In this document: positions 48,100 to 61,084 of the stretch, piece by piece
Layout: the number at the start of each line of letters is the position of its first letter
Position numbering within the stretch: the stretch's first letter is position 1
Origin: Pneumocystis sp. 'macacae'
Lineage: Eukaryota > Ascomycota > Pneumocystomycetes > Pneumocystales > Pneumocystaceae
Direction of reading: 5' to 3'
Assembly (NCBI GenBank): GCA_018127085.1
Contig: CM030720.1
Location: forward strand, 186,001-250,000
Length of the DNA: 64,000 bases
Made by a program: the position numbers and the translations under genes
The notes under the pieces: generated by a model
What the model saw: only the letters and a program-made list of their open reading frames with translations
What the model was told of the DNA's origin: nothing
Database searches by the model: none

Positions 48100-48635
48100 A
48101 TGGTTTTATATTTTTTAATAACCAGAAATTATCTAAATTAATTTCATTAGGGAAAACGTAAAACAAAAATGAAAAAACCAAAACCTAAACCAAAACCACC
48201 TTTAGATAAAACATTCAACTGTAAAAAATTATGTAATTTTAAATTTTAAAAAATTAACTATACATTAAGGCCTTTTTTGTAATCATGAGAAAAGTATTGT
48301 TTGTCATATGTAAGCGATAACTTTACAACTATTCGTGTAAACACACATACAGGGATAAAACGAATCAAATAGGAACACTAATATGTAAAATATGCGGACA
48401 AATGCATCAAAGTATCATACATAGTATGTATATTTCATACTCTTTTACATATAATTAACCTAACAGATCTGTCAGCACCAGTAGATATTTACAGGTATTA
48501 GTGTGTATATTATAGAATTATTATATTTATTATTATAGTGATTGGATTGATGCATGTGATGCAGTTGCAAATCAAACAAAAAGTATAAAAAAAAACCTAA
48601 GTTCTAATAATATTAATAACAATGAAAATATATAA
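48100..48635 (+). CDS. ELF1: Transcription elongation factor 1 (ELF1/ELOF1)
   Basis: Small zinc protein that travels with RNA polymerase II through chromatin and takes part in transcription-coupled repair. Six coding exons (48100..48102, 48151..48220, 48270..48309, 48353..48423, 48467..48494, 48539..48635) give 102 residues. The first contains only the ATG. The basic N-terminus GKRKTKMKKPKPKPKPP is a typical ELF1 tail. Zinc cysteines are C25, C28, C49 and C52 (CLFC and CKIC). YSDWIDACDAVANQ closes the fold. Exon 5 is only 28 nt. This highly broken gene would be missed by ORF scans. The C-terminal Asn-rich tail (NLSSNNINNNENI) is an extra beyond the core. Confidence 0.93.
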
Positions 48636-49568
48636 AATTTAAACAAAAAATTAGGTTCAATATATATATATATATATTCATTTTAATTTTAAAAATGGAC
48701 AGACCAAAATTATACATCATATTAAATGTTATTTGTGCACATTTTACTGGAAAATTCATACTTTTCTATTTTATAAGATATTTAAAGCATAAATTTTTGA
48801 AAAATTATCACATATACATCGGTATAGTTTCAAATTTTATATCATTAAAACAATATTTTTGAATATTATATATTAGCATTTATTTTCAAAATACAACCTA
48901 ATTTTTATAATTATAGAATATAAAATTACATTTTGTGTTTACGAAAAACAAACTTTCATAAATTAGAAAAAATATTTTAATTTTTGAAATTTCATATCAA
49001 CATTATCATACCAACATTATATAAATTACAATCATCTTTTATAATTAAACATAAACAAAACATACTCGATATTTTTTTATATATATCCTGTAATAATATA
49101 AAATCATATATTTTAAAATCATATATTTCAGTAATTTATAAAAGCAATCTAAATCATTATACATTCAGAAATATAACATGTTCTTTTTTTTATTAAGTAT
49201 TAACAATTTTTTTTATGAAATATTAAATATGATGATTATTATAAAGATCAAAGCAAATGTAAATATCTATTTTTAATGAAAACAATCCATTAAAAATATT
49301 TATTGAAAAATAATAAATGATTATAAAACCTCCAAAAAAAAATTATTAGAAATAATTTTTATACATCTTAAAATAAATATGCTAAAAGAGATTGCAACAT
49401 CAATTTCAGTATTCCATTACTTCTACTAACCATTATTATTATTATTAAAAGAATAGCAATATTTTTAATGTTCAATAAAAAATGACATCAAAAATAAATC
49501 GATTTTAATATTATTTTTTCAATTCAACAATAAATATATTAATAAATAAACACTAAACGCTCAAAATT
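48636..49568. other. AT-rich spacer before WAPL
   Basis: About 930 bp. A 70-codon open frame at 48984 has no recognisable protein and very biased composition, so I leave it out. An ATGATGA near 49229 lacks a D box. Confidence 0.5.
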
Positions 49569-52168
49569 ATGTCAAACGAAGAATCGGACAATTTTGATAC
49601 TTATTATATTAATAATAATTTAAGCAATTTAAAATCCAAAAGACTTAAAAATCAATTACAGAGAATATCATCAGTAAAAAAATATATTAACAAAAACAGA
49701 AATGCAAATAAATCGTTTTCTGGACCAGAAACACCAAATTCAAACATAAAGAATGAAAAAAAAATAAAAACCCTTAAATCAAAAAACGAAACTTCTATAA
49801 AAAATATTTCACCTAAAAAGTTAAAACAAATAATTAATAGCAAAAACAAAGATCATCTAAATATAAAGAAGACATATTTGTTAAAGAACTTAAATCAAGA
49901 AGCTACTTTTAATACAGAACATATACAATTATCTTTTGAGTTAAAAAAATCCCTAAGTAATAATATATTAACAGAATCTCCAAAAACCCCAAACAAAAAT
50001 AATAAAAATATATTACATTTTTCGGAAAATCAATCTCATAAAAACGATACATGGAATTTCCTTGATGATTTCGATAGCTCTCCTTTAAGAACACCAAGTA
50101 GACAAAGAATTATAGATTCACTAGAACGGGATAAACTAAAGTCACCATCGTACATAGAAACCCCAAAATCAAAAATAACATCTATCAAATTATCTAATCC
50201 TTTATCAATAAATGAAGACTCTAAATCATCAAAAATACATCAAAACATATATATGTACAATGACTTAGTAAATGCATCTGATATTCAAAATACATATGCA
50301 AAACGAAGAAGCTTCATTACAGAATCAACAGATGACATGGAAAACCTTTTCTTTTCTTCGTACAATATTAATTCAAAAAAACAATTATTTAATAAACTAA
50401 ATCCAAAAAACTCAGAAGCACATGATTTAAATATAAAAAACATTCATGAACTCCGAGATTCAGGAATTAACAAAAGGTCACTTGATGAGATACAATATTT
50501 AGTAGATGGATTAAATAAATCCAATACATTGAGACATAGACAATCATGGTTTTTTTTTATTACTTCATAAAAACAGTCCATCTAACTTCATTAGCTATAT
50601 AGAGCTAGCAAAAAAGATGAATGAAGCAGAATTTTCAAGAAATTTTAAATCAGGAAATTTTTATCATCAACTACTTGAAAATTCCGAAAAAGATACAGAT
50701 ATAGTATTAACTTATTCACAAAAAAATAAAAAACTTATTTCATTTAGATTATTCTATATTGCACTTTGTTTATAATGTGTCATATTTTTCAAGATAAAAA
50801 ATACACATATGCTCTTATATCAGATGATATTACATTTGAAATTATCTTTTTAGGACTTTCATACGATAAAAACATAATTGAGCTATATAAATCAGAAAAC
50901 CATAAAACATCTAAATATATACATGACTCAGTATGCATTTTAATTATATATAAACGTATATTGACAAGATAATAGCTTATCGATTTAGTGAAATTAGTAA
51001 AATCTAGTAATCTACACATTGATTATAATATAGAGGTTTTTTTCAAGCCCATATCTACTATAATAATATTTTATTAGTCATCATGTTATTTTTTTTCTAT
51101 AAATGCGATTAAAAGTATTATTTCTTTATCGACATTAAAAACATCAAATCATCTTGAAAAAATGGCATCATTTAACTGTGTTTCAGTTTTTTATGACATT
51201 ATCGATAAAATACACAAAAAAAACATAGTATTATACATATTTTTTGTTTTAATTTATTAAACTAATAAAATATTAGAACGAACAAATCTGTATTATAGAA
51301 ATTATCATAAATTCAATAGAAAAATATAGCTTTGTTATGGATTCAGATACACATATAAAAAAAATATCAATTATTACTACATTACTTACTAGCGACTTAT
51401 TTAATAATTCTGAAAAAAAATATAGTAAGTATTAATAGACATTAAAATATATTTTAAATAACACAGAATCACGTATTTTCCAATCATCTCTTCGCCTATT
51501 AATAAATCTTACTAATAATAATCCATCTATTTGTGATGAAGTTGCTCATTCAAAATTTATACAAATTCTGATTGATACTATAATATCAACAAAAAATGAT
51601 TCTTTAGATTCAGATCAATCTTCAGACAATACTCTACTAAGCCTAGGTCTTCTAATAAATATAGTAGAAAAAGGGTCAAAGATTAATTATATTTTAGAAC
51701 ATTATGGTATATTACACATATACACACATGTATATATATATTTATTAAAAATAGATACAAAAAATACACTCATAGGAATAGTTACTATTGATAAACTAAT
51801 AAATACATTTAATGAGTGGAAAAAATATTCGTATAACGTTAGTTCTTTAAACTTCTAATTCCTTCAATTAATATATACTACAGGTAGAAAATAACATTGC
51901 TACAGGCTATTTAGCAATATTATTAGCACATTTGTCACTAAAAAACAACAATTCAGAGAGTAACTTTTTGTCAAGATATATTCGAGAAAAACTACCTGAT
52001 AATTCATACAATATTATCATCAAATTCTTGCAAGAATTTGCACAATTCAACATGGAAATAGAAAAAGAAGCAGCAGGAACCTTTGGAATAAAATCATCTG
52101 GGATTGCTAATGAAATACAAAAAATATCAGAAATTTTATATAACCTTGAATCAAAATTAATTGTGTAA
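49569..52168 (+). CDS. WPL1: Cohesin-release factor WAPL/WPL1
   Basis: Removes cohesin from chromosomes together with Pds5. The N-terminal 270 residues are polar and basic with SP/TP sites (SGPETPN, ESPKTPN, SSPLRTPS), likely disordered and phosphorylated. The folded C-terminal WAPL domain starts at SGINKRSLDEIQYLVDGLN and continues YIELAKKMNEAEFSRNFKSG. Later segments are SSLRLLINLTNNNPSICDEVA, SLGLLINIVEKGSK and the final GYLAILLAHLSL, with IREKLP and FLQEFAQFN, matching fungal WAPL helices. I place the first intron at 50549..50594 (46 nt, TCTAAC branch site), not the 28-nt alternative. Other middle exons are split by short introns. Ends SKLIV. Confidence 0.78.
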
Positions 52169-52382
52169 ATAATATTCATAAATTTATCTTTATGAAAACC
52201 AAATATCATGTCTTTTTATATTCATAAATATATACTTTTCTTATGTATATATCTTTAATTATTTTAAAGTACGATATTTTTCATATAAATTTATGCATAT
52301 ATATGTAATATTTTTATACTTAAGCTATTACACATTTAAAATATTTTCGAAATTTAAAATAAAATTAAAAATATTTTCTAGA

Positions 52383-53265
52383 ATGATTCCACCTAAATCC
52401 AGAAAAGTAGCAGTATTAGGATCTAGATCAGTTGGTTTGTTTTTTCTCATATTTTTAATCAGTAATAATGTCTTAGGAAAATCATCTCTTACAATTCAAT
52501 TTGTAGAAGGGGTAATATAATTATAATACTCTATTAAATAATATTAATTTTAAAAAGCAATTCGGCATTTTGTTCTATTTGAAAATATTTGTTTACTAAT
52601 ATTTTTAAGTTGAAAGCTATTACCCAACTATTGAGAATACATTCACCAAATGTATAAAATTTAAAGGTCAAGAATATATTACAGAAATTATAGACACAGC
52701 TGGCCAAGTATAAAATAACAAATATTACAATACATTATATTTATTAATTTAGGATGAATATAGCATCCTTAATTCTAAACATTTTATTGGAATACATGGA
52801 TATATTTTAGTCTATTCAATTGCATCTAAATCTTCTTTTCAGATGATTAAAATAATTCGTGATAAAATACTTGATCATACTGTAACATCAGACTAGAATA
52901 AGTCAAATAACTATAATCACAATGTTTAGGGAACTGAATGGGTACCAATTGTAGTTGTTGGAAACAAAAACGACCTTCATATCCAAAGGTTTTTTAAACT
53001 ATTTTATTAATTCTATTCCTCAGAAAGAATTAGACAGGTTAGCCCAGAAGACGGTAAAAATCTTGCATTGCGATGGGGGTGTTCATGGACTGAAGCATCT
53101 GCACGTCATAATGAAAACGTTGGTTAGTAAAAATTTTTATTATTTTCTCATTAATATATTCTTACACCGTACATAGCGAAAATATTTGAACTTATTATAA
53201 TAGAAGTTGAAAAACTAACAAATCCAAGCCAGCCAGGTGAAAGTAAAGGATGTGTAATTTCATAA
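52383..53265 (+). CDS. RHB1: Rheb-type small GTPase RHB1
   Basis: Ras-family GTPase that activates TORC1 and controls amino-acid uptake. Start MIPPKSRKVAVLGSRSVGK includes the P-loop. Exons are 52383..52434, 52477..52511, 52558..52564, 52610..52707 and further ones. The third exon is 7 nt (CAATTCG) and supplies the conserved Gln-Phe of VEGQF; the following intron (52565..52609) begins GC and has a TACTAAT branch site. Next come YYPTIENTFTK (switch I), DTAGQDEYS (switch II), VVGNKNDLH (G4) and a divergent G5 EASAR. The C-terminus is CVIS, a CaaX box for farnesylation. The P-loop sequence SRSVGKS lacks the usual Gly at Ras position 12, as in Rheb proteins. Confidence 0.93.
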
Positions 53266-53585
53266 CTATTTATTTTTTTTCTAACTGATTTATTTAATAT
53301 TTCTTAAATGTAAATAGTCAATACAATTAGCCCATAATATACACAAAAATAACATGTTTTACTGTATAATATACTGTATAATACATATTTTTAAATTATT
53401 TTCAAAACAAACCATCGAAACAAATTAAAAATCAATTTTAAGAAAATTTAAAAATTTTTAGACATCATAATATTTAAGTATATTATACCGAAATGCCAAT
53501 TAAATTATTATAAAGAAATTTAATCTATTAATCTGTTTGTATATTTATTTTTGAGATGCTTTAGAAAGAGAATAAAATTAACACT
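53266..53585. other. Short spacer before the CDK9/BUR1 gene
   Basis: 320 bp of AT-rich sequence between tandem genes. No separate feature seen. Confidence 0.5.
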
Positions 53586-55368
53586 ATGGATTATAAGTCA
53601 AAAAGATTTAAAGGATGTAGTAAACCTAAAGATTATGAAAGACTCGAAAAATTAGGAGAAGGTACTTTTGGGTAACAGAAAATCTTTTAAAACTATATCT
53701 TTCTAAAACATTATAGAGAAGTTCATAAAGGTAGAAAAAAAAGTACTCATGATTTAGTTGCTATGAAGCGAATTCTAATGCACAACGAAAAAGAAGGAGT
53801 ATGTGTCTAGATATATTAATATGTATTTCTCCAAACAATTTAGTTTCCAATAACTGCATTGCGGGAAATAAGAATATTAAAAATGCTTTCACATATTAAT
53901 ATTATACCTTTAATGGATATAATTGTCGACAGAGGTAAATAAATATTCCATTTTCAACTATATATATTATGTATTTAATAAAAACCAGGAGATCGCAAAG
54001 AAAGAAAACATGGTTCTATTTATATGGTCACTCCTTATATGGATCATGATCTATCAGGACTGTTAGAAAACCCAAAAGTTAACTTTTCAGAGGCTCAAAT
54101 AAAGTGTTACATGAAACAGCTTTTTGAAGGGATAAACTATCTTCATCAAGTTGGTTAAAATAAGCCATTTTATTTACTAATCTTTTAGAATAATATTATG
54201 CATAGAGATATGAAAGGTTTATTACTATTTTTTTTAAATATCAAGTTAATTATAAGTAGCTGCAAATTTACTCATCAATAACAAAGGAATACTTAAAATA
54301 GCAGATTTTGGACTAGCAAGAACTTTCGAAGAGCCTTTTCCTAATAAAGATAACTCTATTATTGATAGAAGAGAGTATACAAATTGTGTTGTTACTAGAT
54401 GGTATAGGCCTCCTGAATTGCTTTTAGGAGAAAAAAAATACACTGCTGCAATAGATATGTGGGGTGCTGGGTAAATTAAATAAAGAAAAAAAATTTTTAA
54501 TTTATAAAATTAGATGTGTATTTGGAGAAATGTACAAACAAAAACCCATCCTTCAAGGTAAATCTGATATAGACCAATTAGCAATAATATTTCAAATTTG
54601 CGGGTCACCAACCGATTTTACAATGCCAGGATGGCAAAATTTACCAGGAAGTGAGAGTATAAAAACTTTTCGTACATATTTTCGTACTCTCGAAGACAAG
54701 TTTTCTAAGTAATTCATATATAACATATTAAATAGTTTTCTTACTTAAATAGATATGGTCCTTATATGGTATCTCTTTTAGATAATCTTCTTACTCTTGA
54801 CCCTCACAAACGATTTTCAGCATTAGACGCTCTTAAACATAGTTATTTCCATACATCACCATTACCAGCTGACCCATCAATGCTTGATACGTATGACTCA
54901 AGTCATGAGTTAAATCGGCGAAAATATAAAATTTATGAGGATCATATGCCTATAACACCTAAAAAAGAAAATGTAAACATGAAAGAGGGTGAATTAACAG
55001 GAAAAACGTATGAAAGGACATCACCATGTATAATTAATAATCAAAGAACAAAAGATACAGATTCTAGACTAAACTATAAAGAATCAGCAAAAGAAGATCT
55101 AAACGTTTACATATATAATCAAGCGTCTCAATCTTCATATCTTGTTAATCAAGATAAGCAATCAAACATCAGACAAAATACCCAAAAAAATGCAAACTCT
55201 CATTATGAAGAATCCCAAAAAAAATACTATGAATCACACTCTCGACAATTTAGTCAAGAAAAAAACATAAATGATGACGTAAGATGGAGTAATTATAAAT
55301 CTCATAATCATAATTGGTATAAAAATAAAAGTATTTATAAACGATATCTAGATAAAGAAAAAAACTAG
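53586..55368 (+). CDS. BUR1: P-TEFb-type cyclin-dependent kinase (CDK9/BUR1)
   Basis: Kinase that phosphorylates Pol II CTD and Spt5 to support elongation. Exons restore the glycine loop GEGTFGEV (24-31), catalytic Lys47 (VAMKRI), and PITALRE at 58-64, the motif that once named mammalian CDK9. Further on are HRDMKAANLL (catalytic loop), [10 protein letters not shown] (DFG), and [18 protein letters not shown] with the T-loop threonine. Seven or so short introns lie in the kinase domain. After the domain a long polar tail (about 150 residues) is rich in Lys, Asn, Ser and Tyr and includes SPCIINNQ. Met replaces the usual Ile/Leu in HRDxK. The last exon ends at 55368 TAG. Partner would be a cyclin T-type protein. 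Confidence 0.93.
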
Positions 55369-56602
55369 TTTTTTTTTCTAAAATCATTATATTTCATAAT
55401 TATAAAAAGATATTTTGAATCAATCATTATTTATATGTTATATTTGTAATCTAAAACTAACTCTATTGGTTTCAAATAATTTAGTCCCTTGATATATCCA
55501 TATTATAGTTTTTAAAATGTTTATAAATTTTAATCTATTCAATCTATTAAACTTTTAAAATCAATACATATACAAACCAGCAATTTTCAAACTATAATTT
55601 AGAATAACTAAAAGTATAGTAAAACATTAATTAATAAAAACAATTATCTTTAGGATTAGACAATAAAAAAACTATAACTTTAATTTTTGATAAAGAAATA
55701 ATATATTATAGTAAATAAAATGCTATAAAAATTAAAGAAACAATTATTTTAAAATCAGTCTTCTACCAATATAACCAAGATAACTAAAATTTATAAAACA
55801 TTTGATTTAAAAAATATAAAATAAAAATTAAAAAATCAAATGATTTAAATATCATATTGCCAACATTCTCTTGAATTAACCATCCTAGACAATATTTTTT
55901 TTATTTTTAGTTCCTTTAAAATAAAAAATTCAATTTCATTAACAGAAAAATATTAAAATTAAAAAAAATAAAAATAATTCTAAGAAAATTTCAAAATTCA
56001 ACATTACTTAAATATCAAAAATATCGAATATAAAAACATTAACTAGAAAAATAAATATAGAAATTATAAGAATAATTAATTTTTTACAAGAAACTAACAA
56101 TGCAAATAAAATAAAGATTACGTAATATTAAATTATTAGGTATAAATATAGAAATCATCCAAAAACTATCAAAGAAACAAAACATACATTCAGAAATAAA
56201 GAAATAATATATTCAAATATGATAATACTAAAATCATTATACATTAAATGTTATCAAATCAGCATTTTCATCATTATAATAAAAAAGAAAATACAATGCG
56301 GTTTTCAAACTATAAATAAAAAAGTCTATTTTAAAACTAATACCCTTAAAGAAAATTATCATCCCTCGTTTAAAAATATATTTCAAAATTCAAAACATAA
56401 TAGAACCAAATACATTTATTAAAAATTATACAATAAGTTCCATTACGAACTTAACATTTTTCCATAAAACAATTAATAATTTGTTTATTCTGTTAGTTTA
56501 TAAAGAAATATATAATTAGAATGTTTACTAGAAATCACAATTATAAAGCCTAAATACATACTTGTCATTTTAGGAGCTTAAAATCACTATTATTTATAGT
56601 TT
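55369..56602. other. AT-rich convergent intergenic region
   Basis: About 1.2 kb, strongly A- and C-biased on the + strand. A 67-codon frame at 56219 is A/T simple-composition and not credible. No gene. Confidence 0.5.
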
Positions 56603-57065
56603 TTAAATATATCTATAATTTTTATCTGCATTACTAGATATGCCATATGCAACTTTATCTGTTGCTAGAAGGTATTCCTCTTTTCCATTGTTTAGAACAT
56701 TTGGATCATAATACCCTAAAGGTCCTCTATCACAATCCGCACATGTAAGAAATTTTATATTTCCTTCTATATTTCTTGAAAAACCAAGATTTTCAAAAAC
56801 GAAAGGAGAAGATACAGTCCAGAACGTAGACATTATATCTGATGAAGATATACTACCATTCTTATGAAATATCTACACTAATATATAATCTTTTGACATT
56901 TGAATATATTATACGTACTCGATTTTTTCTATACACTAATACTCCCATGCCTTTAAGTAAAATAACAGACTTACACTTAGGATATGGACAATATAAAGTC
57001 TCTGCATTCCTTATTTCTTCTGGAATATCACAATTAATTATACCCATCTGCTCTGAAAAATCCAT
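56603..57065 (-). CDS. DSS4: Rab-interacting MSS4/DSS4 family protein
   Basis: Binds nucleotide-free Sec4/Ypt-type Rab GTPases and acts as exchange factor or chaperone in secretion. Two exons: the N-terminal one (about 56908..57065) has LYCPYPKCKSVILLKGMGVLV, the first zinc cysteine pair. The C-terminal one has FWTVSSPFVFENLGFSRNIEG, then FLTCADCDRGPLGYYD (second CxxC) and YLLATDKVAYG. The pattern CPxxxC ... CADCxxGPxG is diagnostic. The intron (GTACGT start) joins KNR to IFHKNGSISSSDIM. Length about 136 residues, slightly longer than human MSS4. It is divergent from the forkhead gene across a 1.9-kb spacer. Confidence 0.88.
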
Positions 57066-58507
57066 TTTTTAAACAATTCACATTTTTAAATCGTTAAATA
57101 TTTCATAACTTCGATAAAATTATATTTATTATATATCCTTTAACCTTTTTTAAAAGTTATTCCGTATAACTAAAAAAAATTAGAAGTACCTTTTTAAAAC
57201 ATTTTTTATAAAACATTTTATTACTATATTTTAAAAATAAGATTAATAGCCTTTTAATACTAACACATTTTAAATCCAAAAAGCTTTAATTATAAGCATT
57301 ATTTTAACAAGTATAAGATCTTTTTATATATTTTATATAAATACAAACATATTTATAAAGCTTTATTCAAAATGTTAACCAACAATGATAATCACTACAT
57401 AACTCCACTCTTAAAAGAAGAAATACGTCATTTTTAAACTTTAATAAACATTGTAATGGATATTTCTATCATTTTCATATCAACATGATATTTTTTATTA
57501 CTTTTAACTTCTAGACAAATATTTATTAATATTAATATTAATTAAATACCCTTTAAAATACATAATAATAATCATAATATCATTTATTAACATATCTATT
57601 TAAATTTAAAAAAAATCACACAATTATTTATTTTAATCTTTCATTCAAGATTAATTATACTTTCAACATCATACATTAACATAACACATGTTCATATTTT
57701 ACCCAAAAAATCTTATAAATTAACTCCAATATAAATTTATCTCAAAGTCCAAAATATGTTTTCTCAATTTTGAGATATTCTTTTTATATTTTAATTCACT
57801 CATTTTATTAACCACAGATTTATCTTTTATAGTTAATCCCTAAAAGCATTATATATTTCATATTAATACTCTTGAAAGATAAATCATAGAAACTAAAAAA
57901 AATTTCTAAATCATTTTCAAATTTTACAGAAAATATCAACAAAATAACACAATTACTTTTTTAATCAAAATAAACGTTTACACGCTATCCAAACTTAAAT
58001 ATTATCTTTAATTTTGCAAAATATCTAGTATTTATTATAAAATATATCAAATTTAATATTATTTAAACTAGAAATAGAAACCCACTTTTATATCATCGAA
58101 AAAATAACCCCCTATATTTATCTATATAATAAAATCATACTAAAACAATAGGCAATTTTTAAAAAATATAATGCAATTTCAATGCTCCCTCAATGTATAA
58201 TTACAAAATTAATCAAATACAAAAATTAAAAAAAAATAGACATTACGTTTGATATATTTAATAAACCTTATAATTTTATCATAATAAAAAAATAACTATC
58301 TATATAATATCCAAAATTCATTTTTTATTAAAACATTAAACACTATTTTTCACTTTTTTTAATAAAATAAACATAATTTCTAAAGAATACATTTTTTCAA
58401 TACTCATCAAATCCAAATTAAAATTATTATATCTTTTTAAAAAATTAAAAAAATCTCAATCTACATAATATACACATGCCTTAACCCTTTCTTACATTCT
58501 TAGGAAA

Positions 58508-58518
58508 AACCCTAGCCC
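58508..58518. promoter_or_regulatory. Telomere-like AACCCTAGCCC box
   Basis: About 490 bp before the forkhead ATG, with AACCCTTT 15 bp before it and GGCCCTAAA at 58676. Similar to other CCCTA boxes in this window. Confidence 0.35.
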
Positions 58519-58551
58519 AAATTTTAACTTTCGATTGCCCATAAGTCTAAT

Positions 58552-58577
58552 CGGGCGATGGCCACATTCCAATACCT
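58552..58577. other. GC-rich inverted repeat (hairpin)
   Basis: ATTGCCC and GGGCGAT can pair over 7 bp (one G-T) around a loop of about 12 nt. It stands out in AT-rich DNA. It may be a structured leader element or protein site. Confidence 0.3.
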
Positions 58578-59009
58578 TACAACACCCGTAGTATAACCCG
58601 AATCTAGTCTTTTTTTCTACTACAACCACCATACTTCAACAGACGTCTTTTTTACAGAACATTACATTCTAATAGGCCCTAAATTTTACATCAAGACACG
58701 TTATCTTTTTCAGAGCATATAATATTTTCAAATAAATACACGAATTAGCATCCAAGGTAATTCTTTTAAAACAATTCAAATTTATATCTTTTAAAAAACT
58801 TTGACCACAAATTTAATAGAAACATCAATAATTCGTTTATCTTTTAAATTTATCTATATGGAGCCGTAAGCTCAACGTAAACAATTAACTACTTGCTGTT
58901 TTTTTCGCAAACTTTTTTTTGGACTCTACAGAATCATATTTTATCCTTTAAATTTAGTTTATACAAATACTTCATAAAGCATTTATCAATTTTGAAGCAA
59001 AAAATTAAT

Positions 59010-60653
59010 ATGACAACCCATTTATCTTATATGACATCAATTTCTACTCCAGAGCCACAATACGCAGTTTCTGCATCTACTCCTTTATATTCAATTTCAC
59101 CGTCTAAAATTTTCCGACAAGATATTCCTTCATTACCATATAGATCAAATGTCTCTTTCAAATCAACTTCATCACTTCTTCCTCCTATTAAGAATATTAC
59201 AAATCAACATTATAAGGCACCATCTAAAACATCTACGAAATCATCAATAATATCTCAATACCCACCACCACCAACATTTTCTAAAAATGATTTTACAATG
59301 CATTCTTCAACGTCTATGATAAATGATAAAGAAAATATAGGACCAAATGATTCTTTAATATCAAATACGAAGTCATCCAAAGTCTCTTCGCGTCAAGATT
59401 TACATGAATTTTCAAAAAACACATCATTACCAATACAAAATATTGTGATTCCTGAACCACATGAAATGCCTTTAATTGAAGATGATGGACAAAAGCCTCC
59501 TTATAGTTATGCAACACTAATAGGAATGGCTATTCTACGTGCCCCTCAACGTAGATTGACATTATCTGCTATCTATAATTGGATTTCTCAAACTTTTGAA
59601 TATTATTGCAATAATGATTCTGGTTGGCAAAATAGTATTCGACATAATCTTAGCCTTAATAAAGCTTTCGTCAAACAAGAACGACCTAAGGATGAACCTG
59701 GTAAAGGTAATTATTGGACTATTGAGCCAGGATATGAATTTCAGTTTATGAAAGGACGTACTCGTAAAAATATATCTTCAGGATCTAAACGGCCTACTTT
59801 AGTATCATCTATAGCAATGTCCCATATTGATAAAAAACGATCAATTGTTGATGATGTTGAGTCGAATCACGAAACACAATCTACAAAGCGTTTCAAAACA
59901 GATTATCATACTAATGAGACATTATCATTATCATATCAACCTTCGGAATCTACTCCTTTAACACAAGAAAAAACAAATTTGCTCTCTAAAAGTAATGAAT
60001 ACATTGATACGTAAGGCAATTTTCCTATTAGAAATTTTTTATTAATAATAAATAGTCTTCCTCAATCTGAAATAACTCTTTCCAAACAAATAATTCCACA
60101 AAATCATTTCGACGAGGATTCCACAGTAGCAATATTAAATCTTGTTTCTCCACCTATATCCCCATCCCATGACTCTGTATTCAGCTCCATACCATATTCT
60201 CCATTAACACCAGAACCTAGAATACAGACAACTTCAACATTATCTGCATCTAGTCCTGCAACTTGTTTACGTAAACATAGGGATCATATTATTAAATTAT
60301 TAAAAACACCTGAAAATAGTCAAGCCTTTATCGAAGAAGATCTTTGGGAAAATGGAAATATCAATAACAATTCTCAAAACCATAATACATTCGTTTTCGA
60401 AGAAGACGATATCATATCTAAAGCATGTTTTGGTAGTCCTGATAAACGTGAAGCTAAGCGTCGAGAAATTAGGAGGAGTTTAATTTCCGGGTTAAATAGT
60501 AAAGAACTTTGTGCTATAGAGGGTGTTTCGGAAATTATTGATGTTTTTGGAATTGATATAGTTAGTATTGTTCGTAGAGAAATTGAACGTATTAAACAAG
60601 GTGGAGACTCTGCTATTTCTGGAAATGCAGCTCTTGAAGAATGTCTTGCATAG
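59010..60653 (+). CDS. Forkhead transcription factor (Sep1/Hcm1-like)
   Basis: Winged-helix regulator, probably of cell-cycle genes. The forkhead domain lies at about residues 155-250: [56 protein letters not shown] and [16 protein letters not shown]. No FHA domain is visible, which separates it from Fkh1/Fkh2. The N-terminus is Ser/Pro/Thr-rich with many SP sites (YSISPSKIF). The C-terminal half, joined across a 45-nt intron at 60014..60058, has [16 protein letters not shown] and a charged helix [20 protein letters not shown] region. I chose ATG 59010, as the 39 upstream codons are a hydrophobic, unlikely extension. Only one intron was needed. Confidence 0.88.
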
Positions 60654-61084
60654 GATTTTTAAAACTCATTGCATTTAACAATAGGATTTTTTTGGTGTTA
60701 TGGATATTTTATTTTGTTGGAGTTAATGATTTAAAATTTTCATGGAAATATTTTTTAGAATGCAAAGTTATAAACTTTTATTGTTAAGTTTTTTTTTTTG
60801 GGTCAAATTGGGATGATATTAAAATAATTTGTATATAGTTTTTTTAAATGCAACACATTGTTGCAATAATTTAAGCATATATTTTATTCAATAATTTTAA
60901 TTAAATTTATATCATGACTTTATAGTTATACAAAATATACGTCTAGAGTTACAATGTCGATGTTACTAGAAATACCGATTATTAAAAATAGTGAATTTGA
61001 AGATATATAACCAAAATATAAAATTCTATTTGTTTTAAAATAAAAATGATAATTATATATTTTTTTTCGCAAAAACGCACCAAT
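60654..61084. other. Convergent spacer forkhead / BUD31
   Basis: About 430 bp between two 3' ends. The part next to the forkhead stop is T/G-rich, unlike the surrounding C/A bias. No gene. Confidence 0.45.

Larger units (their letters stand above)
57066..59009. promoter_or_regulatory. Long divergent spacer DSS4 / forkhead gene
   Basis: About 1.94 kb. Most is A- and C-biased AT-rich DNA (line 57661: 12 C, 1 G). The segment 58480-58730 is more complex and C-rich with AACCCTAGCCC and GGCCCTAAA boxes and a GC-rich hairpin. It may hold a long 5' UTR and regulatory sites for the forkhead gene. Confidence 0.45.

Noticed and set aside
48984..49196. 70-codon ORF before WAPL
   Set aside because: Same reason: AT-driven composition, no splice partners, no recognisable protein.
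49229..49235. ATGATGA in the ELF1/WAPL spacer
   Set aside because: No D box within about 100 nt and no terminal stem.
50549..50576. A 28-nt ultrashort intron or frameshift in WAPL
   Set aside because: Using the acceptor at 50594 gives a normal 46-nt intron with a TCTAAC branch site and the expected YIELAKK join.
56219..56422. 67-codon ORF in the BUR1/DSS4 spacer
   Set aside because: Lys/Ile/Asn-rich low-complexity frame with no family match; expected by chance in this composition.
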